Source: an uncultured Prevotella sp.
GTDB lineage: Bacteria > Bacteroidota > Bacteroidia > Bacteroidales > Bacteroidaceae
Direction of reading: 5' to 3'
Assembly: GCA_947170265.1 (NCBI GenBank)
Contig: CAMVSV010000008.1
Coordinates: 1 to 64,000, forward strand
DNA: 64,000 bases
Shown: positions 50,780-60,253 of the stretch, one piece after another
How the letters are laid out: each line of letters begins with the position of its first letter
Position numbering within the stretch: the first letter of the stretch is position 1
Made by a program: the position numbers and the translations under genes
Notes under the pieces: model-generated
The model's input: only the letters and a program-made list of their open reading frames with translations
Databases searched by the model: none
Told to the model about the DNA's origin: nothing

Positions 50780-51295
50780 TCAGAGCAGACCCGCGGGAAT
50801 GACGGTGGTGAGGGTCTGTGTGTCGGGGTTGATGTCGGTGATGAGCTCCTCTGATGCGGGTATGAGCAGCTCGGTGCCATCTTCACCTTTTACCTCGAAG
50901 AGAGTGTTGATGGTGGAGTCGTCGATGGCGGTGATTGTCCCCACGGTGTTGCCTGTGCCGGCATCCATGAGCTTGAACCCGATTATTTGCGAGAGTGAGA
51001 TGTCTTCCGACGTGTCGGCGGCAATGCTCCGTGGAAAGAACACGTTGCAGTCGGTGAGTGTCTGTGCCTTTTGCGGCGTGTCAATGTCGGTGAATTTCAT
51101 TATTGCCACGGAATCGTTCTTGAAGCGGTATTCGTCGATGAAGAACGGCACGAGAATGCCGTCGATGTCGAGCACGAGATAGTCGGCATCGGCAGTGTCG
51201 AAGATGTCGTCGGTGAACTGCATGGTCACCTCGCCTCTCACTCCGTGGGTCTTTCCTATCCGTCCGATTTTATATACGTCGCTGGGTCTTATCAT
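50780..51295 (-). CDS. rimM: Ribosome maturation factor RimM
   Basis: 171 residues. It helps assemble the 30S head by binding S19. The N-terminal beta-barrel domain begins with VYKIGRIGKTHGVRGEVTMQ, and the C-terminal PRC-barrel part includes IIGFKLMDAGTGNTVGTITA, LFEVKGEDGTELLIPASEEL and the end VIPAGLL. It follows murA by 25 bases. Confidence 0.93.
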   Translation of the reverse strand: MIRPSDVYKIGRIGKTHGVRGEVTMQFTDDIFDTADADYLVLDIDGILVPFFIDEYRFKNDSVAIMKFTDIDTPQKAQTLTDCNVFFPRSIAADTSEDISLSQIIGFKLMDAGTGNTVGTITAIDDSTINTLFEVKGEDGTELLIPASEELITDINPDTQTLTTVIPAGLL

Positions 51296-51320
51296 GGTGG
51301 GGGTGATGGGAGTTGTGGTA

Positions 51321-52631
51321 TTAAAGTTCCTTGCGGGTTATCCTTGCACCGAGGGCATTTAGCCTGTGCTCTATGTCTTCATATCCGCGGTCTATCTGCG
51401 CAATGTTGTCAATGCGCGATGTGCCGTTGGCACTCATGGCGGCTATGAGCAGGGCTATGCCGGCACGGATGTCGGGACTCGTCATGCGTCCGGCGCGGAG
51501 CCGGCGTGAGTGGTCGTTGCCCACCACTACGGCGCGGTGTGGGTCGCAGAGTATGATTTGTGCTCCCATGTCGGTGAGCTTGTCAGTGAAGAACAGTCGG
51601 CTCTCAAACATTTTCTGATGGAAGAGCACGCTGCCCCGTGCCTGTGTGGCTACCACGATGAGCACCGAGAGAAGGTCGGGTGTCAGTCCGGGCCAAGGTG
51701 CATCGGCAAGGGTCATTATAGAGCCGTCGATGAACGAATCTACCTCGTAGTGTTCCTGTCGTGGTATGAACAGGTCGTCACCGTCGACCTCGATTTTCAC
51801 TCCCAGCCTTCTGAACGCATCGGGTATGATTCCGAGGTTTTCTATTGATACGTCTTTTATTCTCACTCCGTCGCCCACCATGGCTGCCATGCCGATGAAC
51901 GAGCCTACTTCAATCATGTCGGGCAGCAGTGTGTGTGTGGTGCCGTGAAGCTGCTCCACTCCTTCTATGGTGAGCAGGTTGGATGAGATGCCGCTGATGC
52001 GTGCTCCCATGCTGTTGAGCATCTTGCAGAGTTGTTGTATGTATGGCTCGCAGGCAGCATTGTAGATGGTTGTGGTGCCTTTGGCAAGCACTGCCGCCAT
52101 TATGATGTTGGCGGTGCCGGTGACAGATGCTTCGTCGAGCACCATGTAGGTTCCTTGAAGCTGGGGTGAGGAAATCTCGTAGACGTTGCGCCCTTCAACG
52201 TGGTGGAAGGTGGCACCGAGGTTATGGAGTCCGAGGAAGTGGGTGTCAAGGCGGCGACGTCCAATCTTGTCGCCTCCGGGCTTTGCCACCGTGGCCTTGC
52301 CATAGCGTCCGAGCAGCGGACCTATGGTGAGCACGCTTCCGCGGAGCGATGAGCATTTCTTTACGAACTCGTCGCTGGAGAGATAGTCAAGATTGAGGTT
52401 GTCGGCGGTGAAGGCATAGCATCCCTTGGAGTGGCGTTCCACTTTCACTCCCATCTCCTCGAGCAGGTGTATGAGGTTCTTCACGTCGAGGATTTCCGGA
52501 ATGTTGCTTATCGTCACGGTCTCGCTGGTGAGCAGCGTGGCGCATATCACCTGCAGCGACTCGTTCTTTGCGCCTTGCGGTGTGATGGTTCCCTTGAGCA
52601 GGTGCCCTCCTTCAATGATAAATGATTCCAT
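51321..52631 (-). CDS. murA: UDP-GlcNAc 1-carboxyvinyltransferase
   Basis: 436 residues. It performs the first committed step of peptidoglycan synthesis, adding enolpyruvate from PEP to UDP-GlcNAc. The EPSP-synthase fold is indicated by GAKNESLQVICATLLT, GRYGKATVAKPGGDKIGRRR and the end LNALGARITRKEL. The active-site loop has Asp at residue 121 (PGGDKIG) where most enzymes have the Cys that fosfomycin attacks. Such an enzyme should resist fosfomycin. It is outside the dcw cluster here, in a unit with rimM and DUF4290. Confidence 0.95.
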   Translation of the reverse strand: MESFIIEGGHLLKGTITPQGAKNESLQVICATLLTSETVTISNIPEILDVKNLIHLLEEMGVKVERHSKGCYAFTADNLNLDYLSSDEFVKKCSSLRGSVLTIGPLLGRYGKATVAKPGGDKIGRRRLDTHFLGLHNLGATFHHVEGRNVYEISSPQLQGTYMVLDEASVTGTANIIMAAVLAKGTTTIYNAACEPYIQQLCKMLNSMGARISGISSNLLTIEGVEQLHGTTHTLLPDMIEVGSFIGMAAMVGDGVRIKDVSIENLGIIPDAFRRLGVKIEVDGDDLFIPRQEHYEVDSFIDGSIMTLADAPWPGLTPDLLSVLIVVATQARGSVLFHQKMFESRLFFTDKLTDMGAQIILCDPHRAVVVGNDHSRRLRAGRMTSPDIRAGIALLIAAMSANGTSRIDNIAQIDRGYEDIEHRLNALGARITRKEL

Positions 52632-52652
52632 AAAATAGGCTTTGGTTGGTGG

Positions 52653-53255
52653 TTAGCGCTTGTTCTTCTTCTTGTTGTTGTCGCTAACCTCACGCATGTT
52701 TATCTTTTCAAACTTGAAAGTGCCGAGGTCGAGCTGTATGCGGCCGTCGGTGTAGCGTGCCAGGTCGTCGGCTACTTTCTCGTCGGCAGCCGAGCCGTGG
52801 CTCCACTGCATCAGTGAGCGTTTCATCTGGTTGGCGGTCATGCACACGAGTGCGTCGCGTTCTTTTCCCGGCTCCATGGTCTTGAGCTTCTCAAAGAGCT
52901 CGAAAATCATCCTGCCGTAGTGTCTCACGGGTATATGCTGTGTGGGATAACCCAGTGGCTGTGGCTTGGTAGCCATGGTCAGTGCCTGATTGATGTCGTA
53001 GGGATAGTCGATGTCGAGCTGGAAACGGCTCATGATAGCCAGATGGTCCCACAGCTTGTGCTTGTAGTCTACGCTCTCCCGCTGTTGGGGATACATCCGG
53101 TCCATGATGCCGATGATAGTCTCGGCACATCGCTGACGCTGCTCCTTGGTGGGAAGCGTGATGGCGTGGTCAACCATTTTCTGTACCTCTCTGCCATATT
53201 CGGGCAAAGCGAGTTTCTCTCTTTGTGTGTTATAGTCTAATCCTTCTATGTTCAT
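52653..53255 (-). CDS. DUF4290 family protein
   Basis: 200 residues; a Bacteroidota-restricted family of unknown function. It opens MNIEGLDYNTQREKLALPEY, with GREVQKMVDHAITLPTKEQR and RQRCAETIIGIMDRMYPQQR. It is helical, without signal peptide or membrane segment, and ends in a basic tail (NNKKKNKR) suggesting possible nucleic-acid contact. Linked to murA (21-base gap) and tsaB (40-base gap). Confidence 0.88.
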   Translation of the reverse strand: MNIEGLDYNTQREKLALPEYGREVQKMVDHAITLPTKEQRQRCAETIIGIMDRMYPQQRESVDYKHKLWDHLAIMSRFQLDIDYPYDINQALTMATKPQPLGYPTQHIPVRHYGRMIFELFEKLKTMEPGKERDALVCMTANQMKRSLMQWSHGSAADEKVADDLARYTDGRIQLDLGTFKFEKINMREVSDNNKKKNKR

Positions 53256-53295
53256 TATTTCTGTCTTAATGGACTCAATGGGTTGTTAGTGTTGC

Positions 53296-53988
53296 CTAAA
53301 GCAGTTTCTTTGGTGTCTTGGCTACGAAATCCTTGAGATAGAATGGCACAAAGTAAGCCACATCTTCAAATCTCTCATCAAAGAAACGACGCTCTGCCAG
53401 CGGCAGCATGTGCTTGGCAAGGGGCTCTATACCTTCTATATAGTGGGCATTGGGGTGGTTTATGGCTTCCATACATTTGCCGGCACCATTGCCAAAGAAA
53501 TAAACGGGCTGCTTGTCAAGGTATTCGCGATAGGTATCGCTATCGACAACGTCTGCCTGTATGGGGCGCACCTCATGCAACGAGCGGTCGAACAGCTGGG
53601 CATAGACCTCCATCCTGCGCGCATCGATCATGGGACAGAGTAGTGCATCGGGCTCAATCTCCTCATGGTTGAGCAATACTGGCACGCACAGCAGCTCGAG
53701 TGTGGGCACGGCAATGAGCTTGAGGTCTCTGCCATAGCATACTCCCTTTGCCGTGGACACGCCTATGCGCAGTCCGGTGTAGCTTCCCGGGCCGCTGCTC
53801 ACCGCCACGGCATCAAAGGGTATGGCATGGTTGTCGGTAAACGACATTGCCTCATCGACGAATACTCCCAGGTTAACGGCATGGTTGGGACCCTCGTGGT
53901 CTTCCTTTGAGAATATACATGCGCCATCCTGAGTCACAGCCACGGAACAAACGTCCGTACTTGTCTCTATATGTAGAATGCAGGACAT
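53296..53988 (-). CDS. tsaB: tRNA threonylcarbamoyladenosine protein TsaB
   Basis: 230 residues. It partners TsaD in making t6A at position 37 of ANN-decoding tRNAs. The N-terminal ASKHA fold reads ILHIETSTDVCSVAVTQDG. The family signature AVSSGPGSYTGLRIGVSTAKGVCYG is at about 62-86, and DARRMEVYAQLFD follows. First gene of the unit tsaB-DUF4290-murA-rimM-ung-DUF3109, with the promoter at 54015-54023. Confidence 0.95.
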   Translation of the reverse strand: MSCILHIETSTDVCSVAVTQDGACIFSKEDHEGPNHAVNLGVFVDEAMSFTDNHAIPFDAVAVSSGPGSYTGLRIGVSTAKGVCYGRDLKLIAVPTLELLCVPVLLNHEEIEPDALLCPMIDARRMEVYAQLFDRSLHEVRPIQADVVDSDTYREYLDKQPVYFFGNGAGKCMEAINHPNAHYIEGIEPLAKHMLPLAERRFFDERFEDVAYFVPFYLKDFVAKTPKKLL

Positions 53989-54014
53989 AAATCTTTCAAC
54001 CTATATTTAGATTT

Positions 54015-54023
54015 GCAAAATTA
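54015..54023 (-). promoter_or_regulatory. Promoter -7 box for the tsaB unit
   Basis: The minus strand reads TAATTTTGC, 27 bases before the tsaB ATG. Confidence 0.6.
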
Positions 54024-54045
54024 TGCTTTTTTCGTGTAAAAATTG

Positions 54046-54054
54046 TACTTTTGC
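54046..54054 (+). promoter_or_regulatory. Promoter -7 box for yicC
   Basis: TACTTTTGC lies 22 bases before the yicC ATG. It is 22 bases from the opposite tsaB box, forming a compact divergent promoter. Confidence 0.62.
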
Positions 54055-54076
54055 AGAAATTTAACGCATAAACACT

Positions 54077-54952
54077 ATGATACAGTCAATGACGGGCTAC
54101 GGAAAGGTAGTCGTGAGCTATAAGGAGAAGAAAATTAACGTAGAGATAAAATCGCTCAACAGCAAAGCACTTGACCTGTCTACACGCATAGCACCGCTTT
54201 ACAGGGAGAAAGAGATGGAGATACGACAGATGATATCCAAAGCGCTTGAGAGGGGAAAAGTGGACTTTGCCATCTGGATAGAGAAGGAAGAGGGTGCCGA
54301 TGCAGCACCCATCAATGCTGCCCTCGTGGCAAACTACTATAACCAAATAAGGGAGATAAGCCGGCAGACGGGTATTCCAGAGCCTACCGACTGGTATTCC
54401 ACACTGCTCAGACTGCCCGACGTGACTATGCGCACCGATGTGGAAGTGCTCAGTGATGACGAATGGGAAGCCGCCACCAAGGCAATACTACTGGCTCTTT
54501 CGCAACTCCAGGAGTTCAGAATGCAGGAGGGTGCCGCGCTTGAAAAGAAATTCACGGAGAAAATCAACAATATTTCTTCACTGTTAAAGAGCATCGAACC
54601 GTTTGAAGCCGAACGAGTGCCGAAAATCAGACAACGCATAGTGGAGGGACTGAAAAACATTCCCGAAGCCGAATACGACAAGAACCGTCTCGAGCAGGAG
54701 CTCATCTACTACATTGAAAAACTCGACATTAGCGAAGAGAAACAGCGACTTGCCAACCATCTGAAGTATTTCATGGAAACAATGACAGATGGACACGCAC
54801 AAGGAAAGAAGCTTGGATTTATTGCCCAGGAGATGGGACGAGAGATAAACACCACCGGCTCGAAGAGCAATATGGCTGAGATGCAAAACATCGTGGTGAA
54901 GATGAAAGACGAACTTGAACAGATAAAGGAGCAGGTGCTCAACGTGCTCTAA
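54077..54952 (+). CDS. YicC family endoribonuclease-like protein
   Basis: 291 residues, usual length. YicC proteins are linked to RNA turnover (RNase YicC/YloC). The N-terminal domain begins MIQSMTGYGKVVVSYKEKKI and contains IKSLNSKALDLSTRI; the middle is coiled. The C-terminal domain has MGREINTTGSKSNMAEMQNI and ends in a helix QIKEQVLNVL. It is adjacent to gmk (nine-base gap), the common gene pairing. Confidence 0.92.
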   Translation: MIQSMTGYGKVVVSYKEKKINVEIKSLNSKALDLSTRIAPLYREKEMEIRQMISKALERGKVDFAIWIEKEEGADAAPINAALVANYYNQIREISRQTGIPEPTDWYSTLLRLPDVTMRTDVEVLSDDEWEAATKAILLALSQLQEFRMQEGAALEKKFTEKINNISSLLKSIEPFEAERVPKIRQRIVEGLKNIPEAEYDKNRLEQELIYYIEKLDISEEKQRLANHLKYFMETMTDGHAQGKKLGFIAQEMGREINTTGSKSNMAEMQNIVVKMKDELEQIKEQVLNVL

Positions 54953-54961
54953 CCCTACATC

Positions 54962-55585
54962 ATGGAAAGACAATCAGAACCAAAGCCCTTGGACTGCAAC
55001 CAGCCTCTGCAGCCACGTGGAAAACTGCTCATCTTCTCTGCACCGTCGGGGTCGGGCAAGAGCACCATCGTGAACTGGCTGATGGAAGAGCATCCCGAAC
55101 TCAACCTCTATTTCTCAATAAGCTGCACAAGCAGGAACCCCCGGGGAAAGGAACAGCATGGAGTGGAATATTTCTTTCTCACACCCGAGGAGTTCCGACA
55201 GCGTATCAGCAATGACGAGTTCCTTGAATATGAAGAGGTGTATGAGAACCGCTTCTATGGAACACTGAAAAAACAGGTGGAGACACAGCGCCGGGACGGA
55301 CAAAACGTGGTGTTCGACGTTGATGTGAAAGGGGGAGTGAACATAAAGAAATACTATGGCGACAATGCCATGAGCATATTCATTAAACCTCCATCGGTGG
55401 AAGAGCTCCGGAAAAGACTCCTGCAAAGGGCTACCGATAGCCCGGAGGCAATAGAGAACCGACTCGCCAAGGCTGAATATGAGCTTACCTTCGCACCTCA
55501 GTTTGACCATATCGTGGAAAACGACGACCTCGACACAGCCAAGGCCCAGACTCTTGCTCTCGTGAAGGCGTTTCTCAGTGAATAA
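54962..55585 (+). CDS. gmk: Guanylate kinase
   Basis: 207 residues. It phosphorylates GMP to GDP with ATP. The P-loop is SAPSGSGKSTIVNWLM (about 22-37). The GMP-binding region holds SCTSRNPRGKEQHGVEYFFL and EFLEYEEVYENRFYGTLK. The lid/core region is FDVDVKGGVNIKKYYG. Cotranscribed with yicC. Confidence 0.96.
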   Translation: MERQSEPKPLDCNQPLQPRGKLLIFSAPSGSGKSTIVNWLMEEHPELNLYFSISCTSRNPRGKEQHGVEYFFLTPEEFRQRISNDEFLEYEEVYENRFYGTLKKQVETQRRDGQNVVFDVDVKGGVNIKKYYGDNAMSIFIKPPSVEELRKRLLQRATDSPEAIENRLAKAEYELTFAPQFDHIVENDDLDTAKAQTLALVKAFLSE

Positions 55586-55644
55586 GGTAGTGGGGGAATT
55601 GGACTAATAGTTATTAGGCTACATAAATAAAAGGGAAAACACTT

Positions 55645-55672
55645 TGGGGCAAAACGGATGGTTTTGACCCCA
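55645..55672 (+). other. Hairpin just upstream of nadD
   Basis: TGGGGCAAAAC pairs with GTTTTGACCCCA (one bulged base), loop GGATG. There is no T-run, and it ends 16 bases before the nadD ATG, overlapping the region ahead of the AAGGA ribosome-binding site. It could influence translation of nadD. Confidence 0.4.
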
Positions 55673-55688
55673 TAAGGAAATGTGACCA

Positions 55689-56282
55689 ATGGACAATGGA
55701 CTAAAAATAGGAATCTACGGAGGGTCGTTCAATCCGATACACAACGGACACATAGCTCTGGCGAGGCAGTTCCTGCTGTCGCTTTCACTTGGTGAGGTGT
55801 GGTTCATTGTATCACCTCAGAACCCTCTGAAGAGAAACAACGAGCTGCTGTCCGACAGCATGAGGTTCAGACTCACAGAAAAAGCTCTCTGCAATGAACC
55901 GAGCATGAAAGCCTCTGACGTGGAGTTCCTGTTGCCGAAGCCATCGTACACATGGAACACTCTGGAGAAACTCTCCCACGACAATCCTGATGCAACGTTC
56001 ACACTGCTCATTGGCGGTGACAACTGGAAGGTGTTCAACCGTTGGTATCGCTCAGACGACATTCTCAACAACTATGCCGTGGCGATATATCCGCGCCCAG
56101 GCAGCACGATTGATCCGTCGTCGCTACCCGGCAATGTTACACTCATCGACGCTCAGCTCTTGGACATAAGCAGCACGGATATACGCCGGCGCGTGGCGCG
56201 TGGAATGAGTATAGAAGGGATGGTGCCCGACAGCGTGCTTGATGATATAAGGAATATTGATTTCCGGAACATTTCCATTTGA
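55689..56282 (+). CDS. nadD: Nicotinate-nucleotide adenylyltransferase
   Basis: 197 residues. It converts nicotinate mononucleotide and ATP to deamido-NAD. The nucleotidyl-transferase opening GIYGGSFNPIHNGHIALAR includes the HxGH signature. Others: SPQNPLKRN, LLIGGDNWKVFNRWY and the ISSTDIRRRVARGMS region near the end. It is 103 bases after gmk and nine before the envelope-modifying run. Confidence 0.95.
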   Translation: MDNGLKIGIYGGSFNPIHNGHIALARQFLLSLSLGEVWFIVSPQNPLKRNNELLSDSMRFRLTEKALCNEPSMKASDVEFLLPKPSYTWNTLEKLSHDNPDATFTLLIGGDNWKVFNRWYRSDDILNNYAVAIYPRPGSTIDPSSLPGNVTLIDAQLLDISSTDIRRRVARGMSIEGMVPDSVLDDIRNIDFRNISI

Positions 56283-56291
56283 ACAGAAGGA

Positions 56292-58133
56292 ATGAAGAGC
56301 ATGAAAGAAATACTGATGAAAGCCCTCGGATGGGCATTTATGCCGATACAGCGTAATGCGAGGTTCTTCGTGTTCATGTATCTGTTGGGGGTGGTGGTGA
56401 GCTATGCCACGTTGCCAGATGCTCCCAAGGCTACCGTTTACGGAAATCTATGGCTTGAACTCTTCATCGATGTCTTTCTTCTGTGCATCGTGCTTGCCGT
56501 ATTGCCGCGAAGAGTGAGACGCTGGGTGAGACTGTTGTTTGCTATGGTGGCTTATGTGGTGGCAGTGGTTGACGTGTTCTGTTTTGTACGTTTCAAGGCA
56601 ACGCTCAATCCCACAATGCTTCTGCTTGTGGGAGAGACCGACAGCAGGGAGGCTGGCGAGTTCCTGTCGTCGTATGTTCAGCCCGACATACTGTTGAGTG
56701 GCGTGGGGGCGGTGTTGTTGGTGGCTATAGCTCATGGGCTGTCGCTGCTGTTGCCGCGGCTGATGAAGCGTTTGCCCGTGGCATGGCGTGCGGTACTGGA
56801 ACGTGTAGGCGACCTGTTGCCGAAACTTGTGCCTCTGGCTGGCATCGCTACCGTTGCACTCACTGTATGGGCTGTAGCGGCATCGTGGGAAAACAAATGT
56901 GCCATGCACACCATGTTTTCGAAAACCGACATGGGACAGGTGGAACACGAACTGACGAAACCTGACCATGCAGTATTCTATCAACCCATATACCGGTTGG
57001 TATTCAGCATCTTCTCAAACCATCTTGCTGCAAAACAGATTGAGAAGCTCATAGTGGCGAAGGACAGGGTAGAGGTGGACAGCTGTAGCTTCCGTTCACC
57101 AACAATCGTGCTCATCATTGGTGAGAGCTATAACAAATACCACTCGCAACTCTACGGATATGAAAAAGCCACGTCGCCGAGGCTGCTCAAACGACAGAAG
57201 AATGGAAGACTGGTGACCTTCTCCGATGTGGTGGCACCGTGGAACCTCACGAGCTTTGTTTTCAAGAATGTTTTTTCTATGCATGTGGTGGGACAACAGG
57301 GGGAGTGGTGCGACTACCCGCTCTTTCCTGAGGTGTTTCGCAAAGCTGGCTACAAGGTGGCATTCATTACCAACCAGTTCCTTCCAAAGGCAAAGGAGGC
57401 TGTCTATGATTTCAGCGGAGGGTTCTTCCTGAACAATACCGAGCTGAGCGAGTCACAGTTTGACGTAAGAAACGACAAGGTGCATGTGCTTGACGAAGGC
57501 ATACTTTCGGACTATGATGCCATGGTGAAGCAACAACGCATCGACAGCAATGCCAACAACCTTATTATATTCCATGTGATGGGACAGCATGTGAACTACA
57601 ACGCACGCTATCCCAAGCGCCAGCGAAGGTGGCATGGCGACGACTACGACCGTCCAGACCTCACGGCGCGCGACCGGGATTTCCTTTCCCACTACGACAA
57701 TGCCACCCTCTACAACGACTCCATAGCCGACCAGATAATCTCACGCTTTGAAGACAAGAACGCCATAGTGATTTATTTCTCCGACCATGGTGAGGAATGT
57801 TTTGACGATGGATTCAAGCATTTCGGACGAAACCACAGCGCCGAGATCACGCCACGACTGGCTCACCAGGAGTTTGACGTGCCGTTTTGGGTGTGGTGTT
57901 CGCATGACTATGCGGTGAAGCATCCAGACATCTTCCAGCAAGTGCTGCAGTCGAAAGACCGACGTCTCATGACCGACGCTTTGCCTCACATGTTGCTCTA
58001 TCTGGCAGGTATCTCGTCGAAAGACTATAACGAAGCCTACAACATTCTCTCGCCCCACTACAACGAACAGCGTCCGAGGGTCATAAAGAACGGCGTGGAC
58101 TATGACAAACTAATGAAAAAAGCAAAGCAATGA
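56292..58133 (+). CDS. Phosphoethanolamine transferase-like membrane sulfatase-fold protein
   Basis: Up to 613 residues; the ATG at 56301 has better spacing from AAGGA and may be the true start. Five membrane segments occupy about 20-195, then a periplasmic alkaline-phosphatase/sulfatase-fold domain. The nucleophile region is IGESYNKYHSQLYGYEKATS (Ser279 where the EptA family has Ser/Thr), and metal ligands include FSDHGEECFDDG near residue 497 and HQEFDVPFWVWCS. The loop GETDSREAGEFLSSYV is typical of EptA-like proteins. It probably moves phosphoethanolamine to lipid A or a glycan; the target is unknown. Overlaps the next gene (ATGA). Confidence 0.85.
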   Translation: MKSMKEILMKALGWAFMPIQRNARFFVFMYLLGVVVSYATLPDAPKATVYGNLWLELFIDVFLLCIVLAVLPRRVRRWVRLLFAMVAYVVAVVDVFCFVRFKATLNPTMLLLVGETDSREAGEFLSSYVQPDILLSGVGAVLLVAIAHGLSLLLPRLMKRLPVAWRAVLERVGDLLPKLVPLAGIATVALTVWAVAASWENKCAMHTMFSKTDMGQVEHELTKPDHAVFYQPIYRLVFSIFSNHLAAKQIEKLIVAKDRVEVDSCSFRSPTIVLIIGESYNKYHSQLYGYEKATSPRLLKRQKNGRLVTFSDVVAPWNLTSFVFKNVFSMHVVGQQGEWCDYPLFPEVFRKAGYKVAFITNQFLPKAKEAVYDFSGGFFLNNTELSESQFDVRNDKVHVLDEGILSDYDAMVKQQRIDSNANNLIIFHVMGQHVNYNARYPKRQRRWHGDDYDRPDLTARDRDFLSHYDNATLYNDSIADQIISRFEDKNAIVIYFSDHGEECFDDGFKHFGRNHSAEITPRLAHQEFDVPFWVWCSHDYAVKHPDIFQQVLQSKDRRLMTDALPHMLLYLAGISSKDYNEAYNILSPHYNEQRPRVIKNGVDYDKLMKKAKQ

Positions 58134-59185
58134 ACGATAAGCTGCTCTCACGCAATGAATGTAATGCCCTCAGGGGCATTGCCATCATTGGCATATTCCT
58201 TCACAACTATTGCCACTGGCTCAGAGGCATAGTGAGGGAGAATGAATACCAGTATTTCCAGCACAACGTAGACTCGCTGCTTGGTGCAGTAGGCAATCCT
58301 GACTGGAACCTTCCTATTCACATAGTTTCGTTTTTCGGACATTACGGCGTGCCGGTGTTCCTGTTCCTTAGTGCCTATGGGCTGGTGAGGAAATATGAGT
58401 CGTCAGGAAGGAGCGCGTCAGAATCTACTGACGGTGGCGCATGGCATTTCATCAGAGTGCACTTCCTGAAGCTTTTCAAGATGATGATAGTGGGATATGT
58501 GGCTTTCACCATGGTTGACGTCGTCACTCCAGGCACTCATCACTATCATGTGGCATACGTCTTGGCTCAGCTCGGATTGGTAAACAACCTGCTGCCTAAC
58601 CCCGACGACATCATCTGGCCTGGTCCCTACTGGTTTTTCGGGCTGATGTTGCAGCTCTATGTGGTCTACAGACTGGTGCTCCACCGCCGGAGCTCACTCA
58701 ATGTAGTGATACTCATGGTGGCATGCACGGCTTTGCAGGCTGTCTTCGGTCCCGAGAGCAGCGAGCTCAACTATCTGCGTTATAACTTCATCGGCGGTAT
58801 GCTGCCCTTTGGAATGGGAATGCTCTATGCCCGCTACGGCAGGGACATGTCGCGTCAGCATTATGCCTGTGTGCTGGCTGTGGGAGTGCTGATGCTCGTG
58901 CTTTGCTCCTTGAACTACTATGCGTGGTTCTTTGCTCCCGTAGCTGTGATTGCGTCAACAGCGGCGTTGGTGAAGCTGCTGCCCGCCAGTGTCAATGGTG
59001 TGCTTACATGGATGGGAAGTATATCGGCGGCACTCTTCGTTTGTCACCCTCTTACACGAAAGATATTCATTCCGTTGAGCCATCGAGGTGACATATATAC
59101 AGGTCTTGTGCTCTACATTCTCGCCTCCATAGCTTTGGCATGGCTGTTCCGCGAGCTCTTGAAGCGCATTCCCAATCCGAGATGA
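58130..59185 (+). CDS. Acyltransferase-3 family membrane protein
   Basis: 351 residues with about ten membrane segments. The family opening NECNALRGIAIIGIFLHNYCHW holds the R/H catalytic pair. It lacks a soluble extension. Acyltransferase-3 enzymes O-acetylate or succinylate sugars on surface polysaccharides. Its start overlaps the previous gene (ATGA). The next gene is from the same family but is not a close copy. Substrate unknown. Confidence 0.85.
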   Translation: MNDKLLSRNECNALRGIAIIGIFLHNYCHWLRGIVRENEYQYFQHNVDSLLGAVGNPDWNLPIHIVSFFGHYGVPVFLFLSAYGLVRKYESSGRSASESTDGGAWHFIRVHFLKLFKMMIVGYVAFTMVDVVTPGTHHYHVAYVLAQLGLVNNLLPNPDDIIWPGPYWFFGLMLQLYVVYRLVLHRRSSLNVVILMVACTALQAVFGPESSELNYLRYNFIGGMLPFGMGMLYARYGRDMSRQHYACVLAVGVLMLVLCSLNYYAWFFAPVAVIASTAALVKLLPASVNGVLTWMGSISAALFVCHPLTRKIFIPLSHRGDIYTGLVLYILASIALAWLFRELLKRIPNPR

Positions 59186-59224
59186 CATTATTCTTACCTT
59201 GAACAAACAGAAAAACGCTGCGTC

Positions 59225-60253
59225 ATGAAGCTGAAAGACATACAACTATCCAATCTGAGTACCTATCGCGGAGAGCTGATGGGACTGGCAATGATATTCA
59301 TCATATTCTTCCATGTGGGAGTGCCCCGTGCGAGTAGCTTCTATGGGTTGTGCCGTATGGGCAACGTGGGAGTTGACATGTTCTTCTTCCTCAGTGGCAT
59401 AGGACTTTGGTACTCGTGGATGAAAAGCGTGGGAAAGGCTTCATTCCCCAACAATTGGATGAAGTTCTACATCCGTAGGCTGTGGAGGGTATATCCAGCA
59501 TGGCTCATTGTGGCTCTGGCATTCTATGTGCCCGACTATCTCGGTGAGCGCAATTTCTCAAAGAACGTGACCGACCTCATAGGCGACGTTGCCATAAACT
59601 GGGATTTCTGGATGAACGACGAACTCACCTTCTGGTATATACCTGCCACGATGATGCTCTATTTGTTTGCTCCACCGTATATGGAGCTTATTCGCCGGCA
59701 TCCGTCCTATCGCTGGCTGCCGGTGGCGATGGTGGCATGGTGCACGGTGGTGCAGTGGGTGGCTCCGGTTCATCAGGCTGTAGGACACATAGAGATATTC
59801 TGGAGTAGAGTGCCCATATTCTTCATTGGCATAAACATGGCTGAGGCTGTGCGCAGGAAGTCAACGATGGAGGGTGCCGCTATAGGACTGTTGCTGATAA
59901 TGTTCATTCTGCCGTTGGCATCAAGCATGTGGCTTGAGCAGTATCGCCACGGCAAGTTCCCGTTGTATACAGAGAGGATGCTCTATATACCGCTCACAGT
60001 GTCGGCACTACTGCTGTTTACCATGGCTCTCCGTCATGCTCCGCAATGGCTCAACCGCTCGCTGCGTTTTGTGGGAACCATAAGTCTGGAAATCTATCTG
60101 CTTCACGTCCATTTCATATTGCGCCATTTCCAGGGACCGGGCTGGAACTTCTGGACCAGGGCCTTGGCATGTATAGCCATAGTATTGCCTGCGGCGTGGG
60201 TGCTGCATAAGATAATAGAATATGTGGTAAACAAACTCAATCCTTCAAGATGA
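59225..60253 (+). CDS. Acyltransferase-3 family membrane protein (second)
   Basis: 342 residues with about ten membrane segments. Family motifs: TYRGELMGLAMIFIIFFHVG, GNVGVDMFFFLSGIGLWYSW and FYIRRLWRVYPAWLIVALAF. The end contains SLEIYLLHVHFIL, a usual late motif. Probably O-acylates a surface glycan. It is 39 bases after the preceding acyltransferase, and its stop overlaps the UbiA-like start. Confidence 0.88.
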   Translation: MKLKDIQLSNLSTYRGELMGLAMIFIIFFHVGVPRASSFYGLCRMGNVGVDMFFFLSGIGLWYSWMKSVGKASFPNNWMKFYIRRLWRVYPAWLIVALAFYVPDYLGERNFSKNVTDLIGDVAINWDFWMNDELTFWYIPATMMLYLFAPPYMELIRRHPSYRWLPVAMVAWCTVVQWVAPVHQAVGHIEIFWSRVPIFFIGINMAEAVRRKSTMEGAAIGLLLIMFILPLASSMWLEQYRHGKFPLYTERMLYIPLTVSALLLFTMALRHAPQWLNRSLRFVGTISLEIYLLHVHFILRHFQGPGWNFWTRALACIAIVLPAAWVLHKIIEYVVNKLNPSR

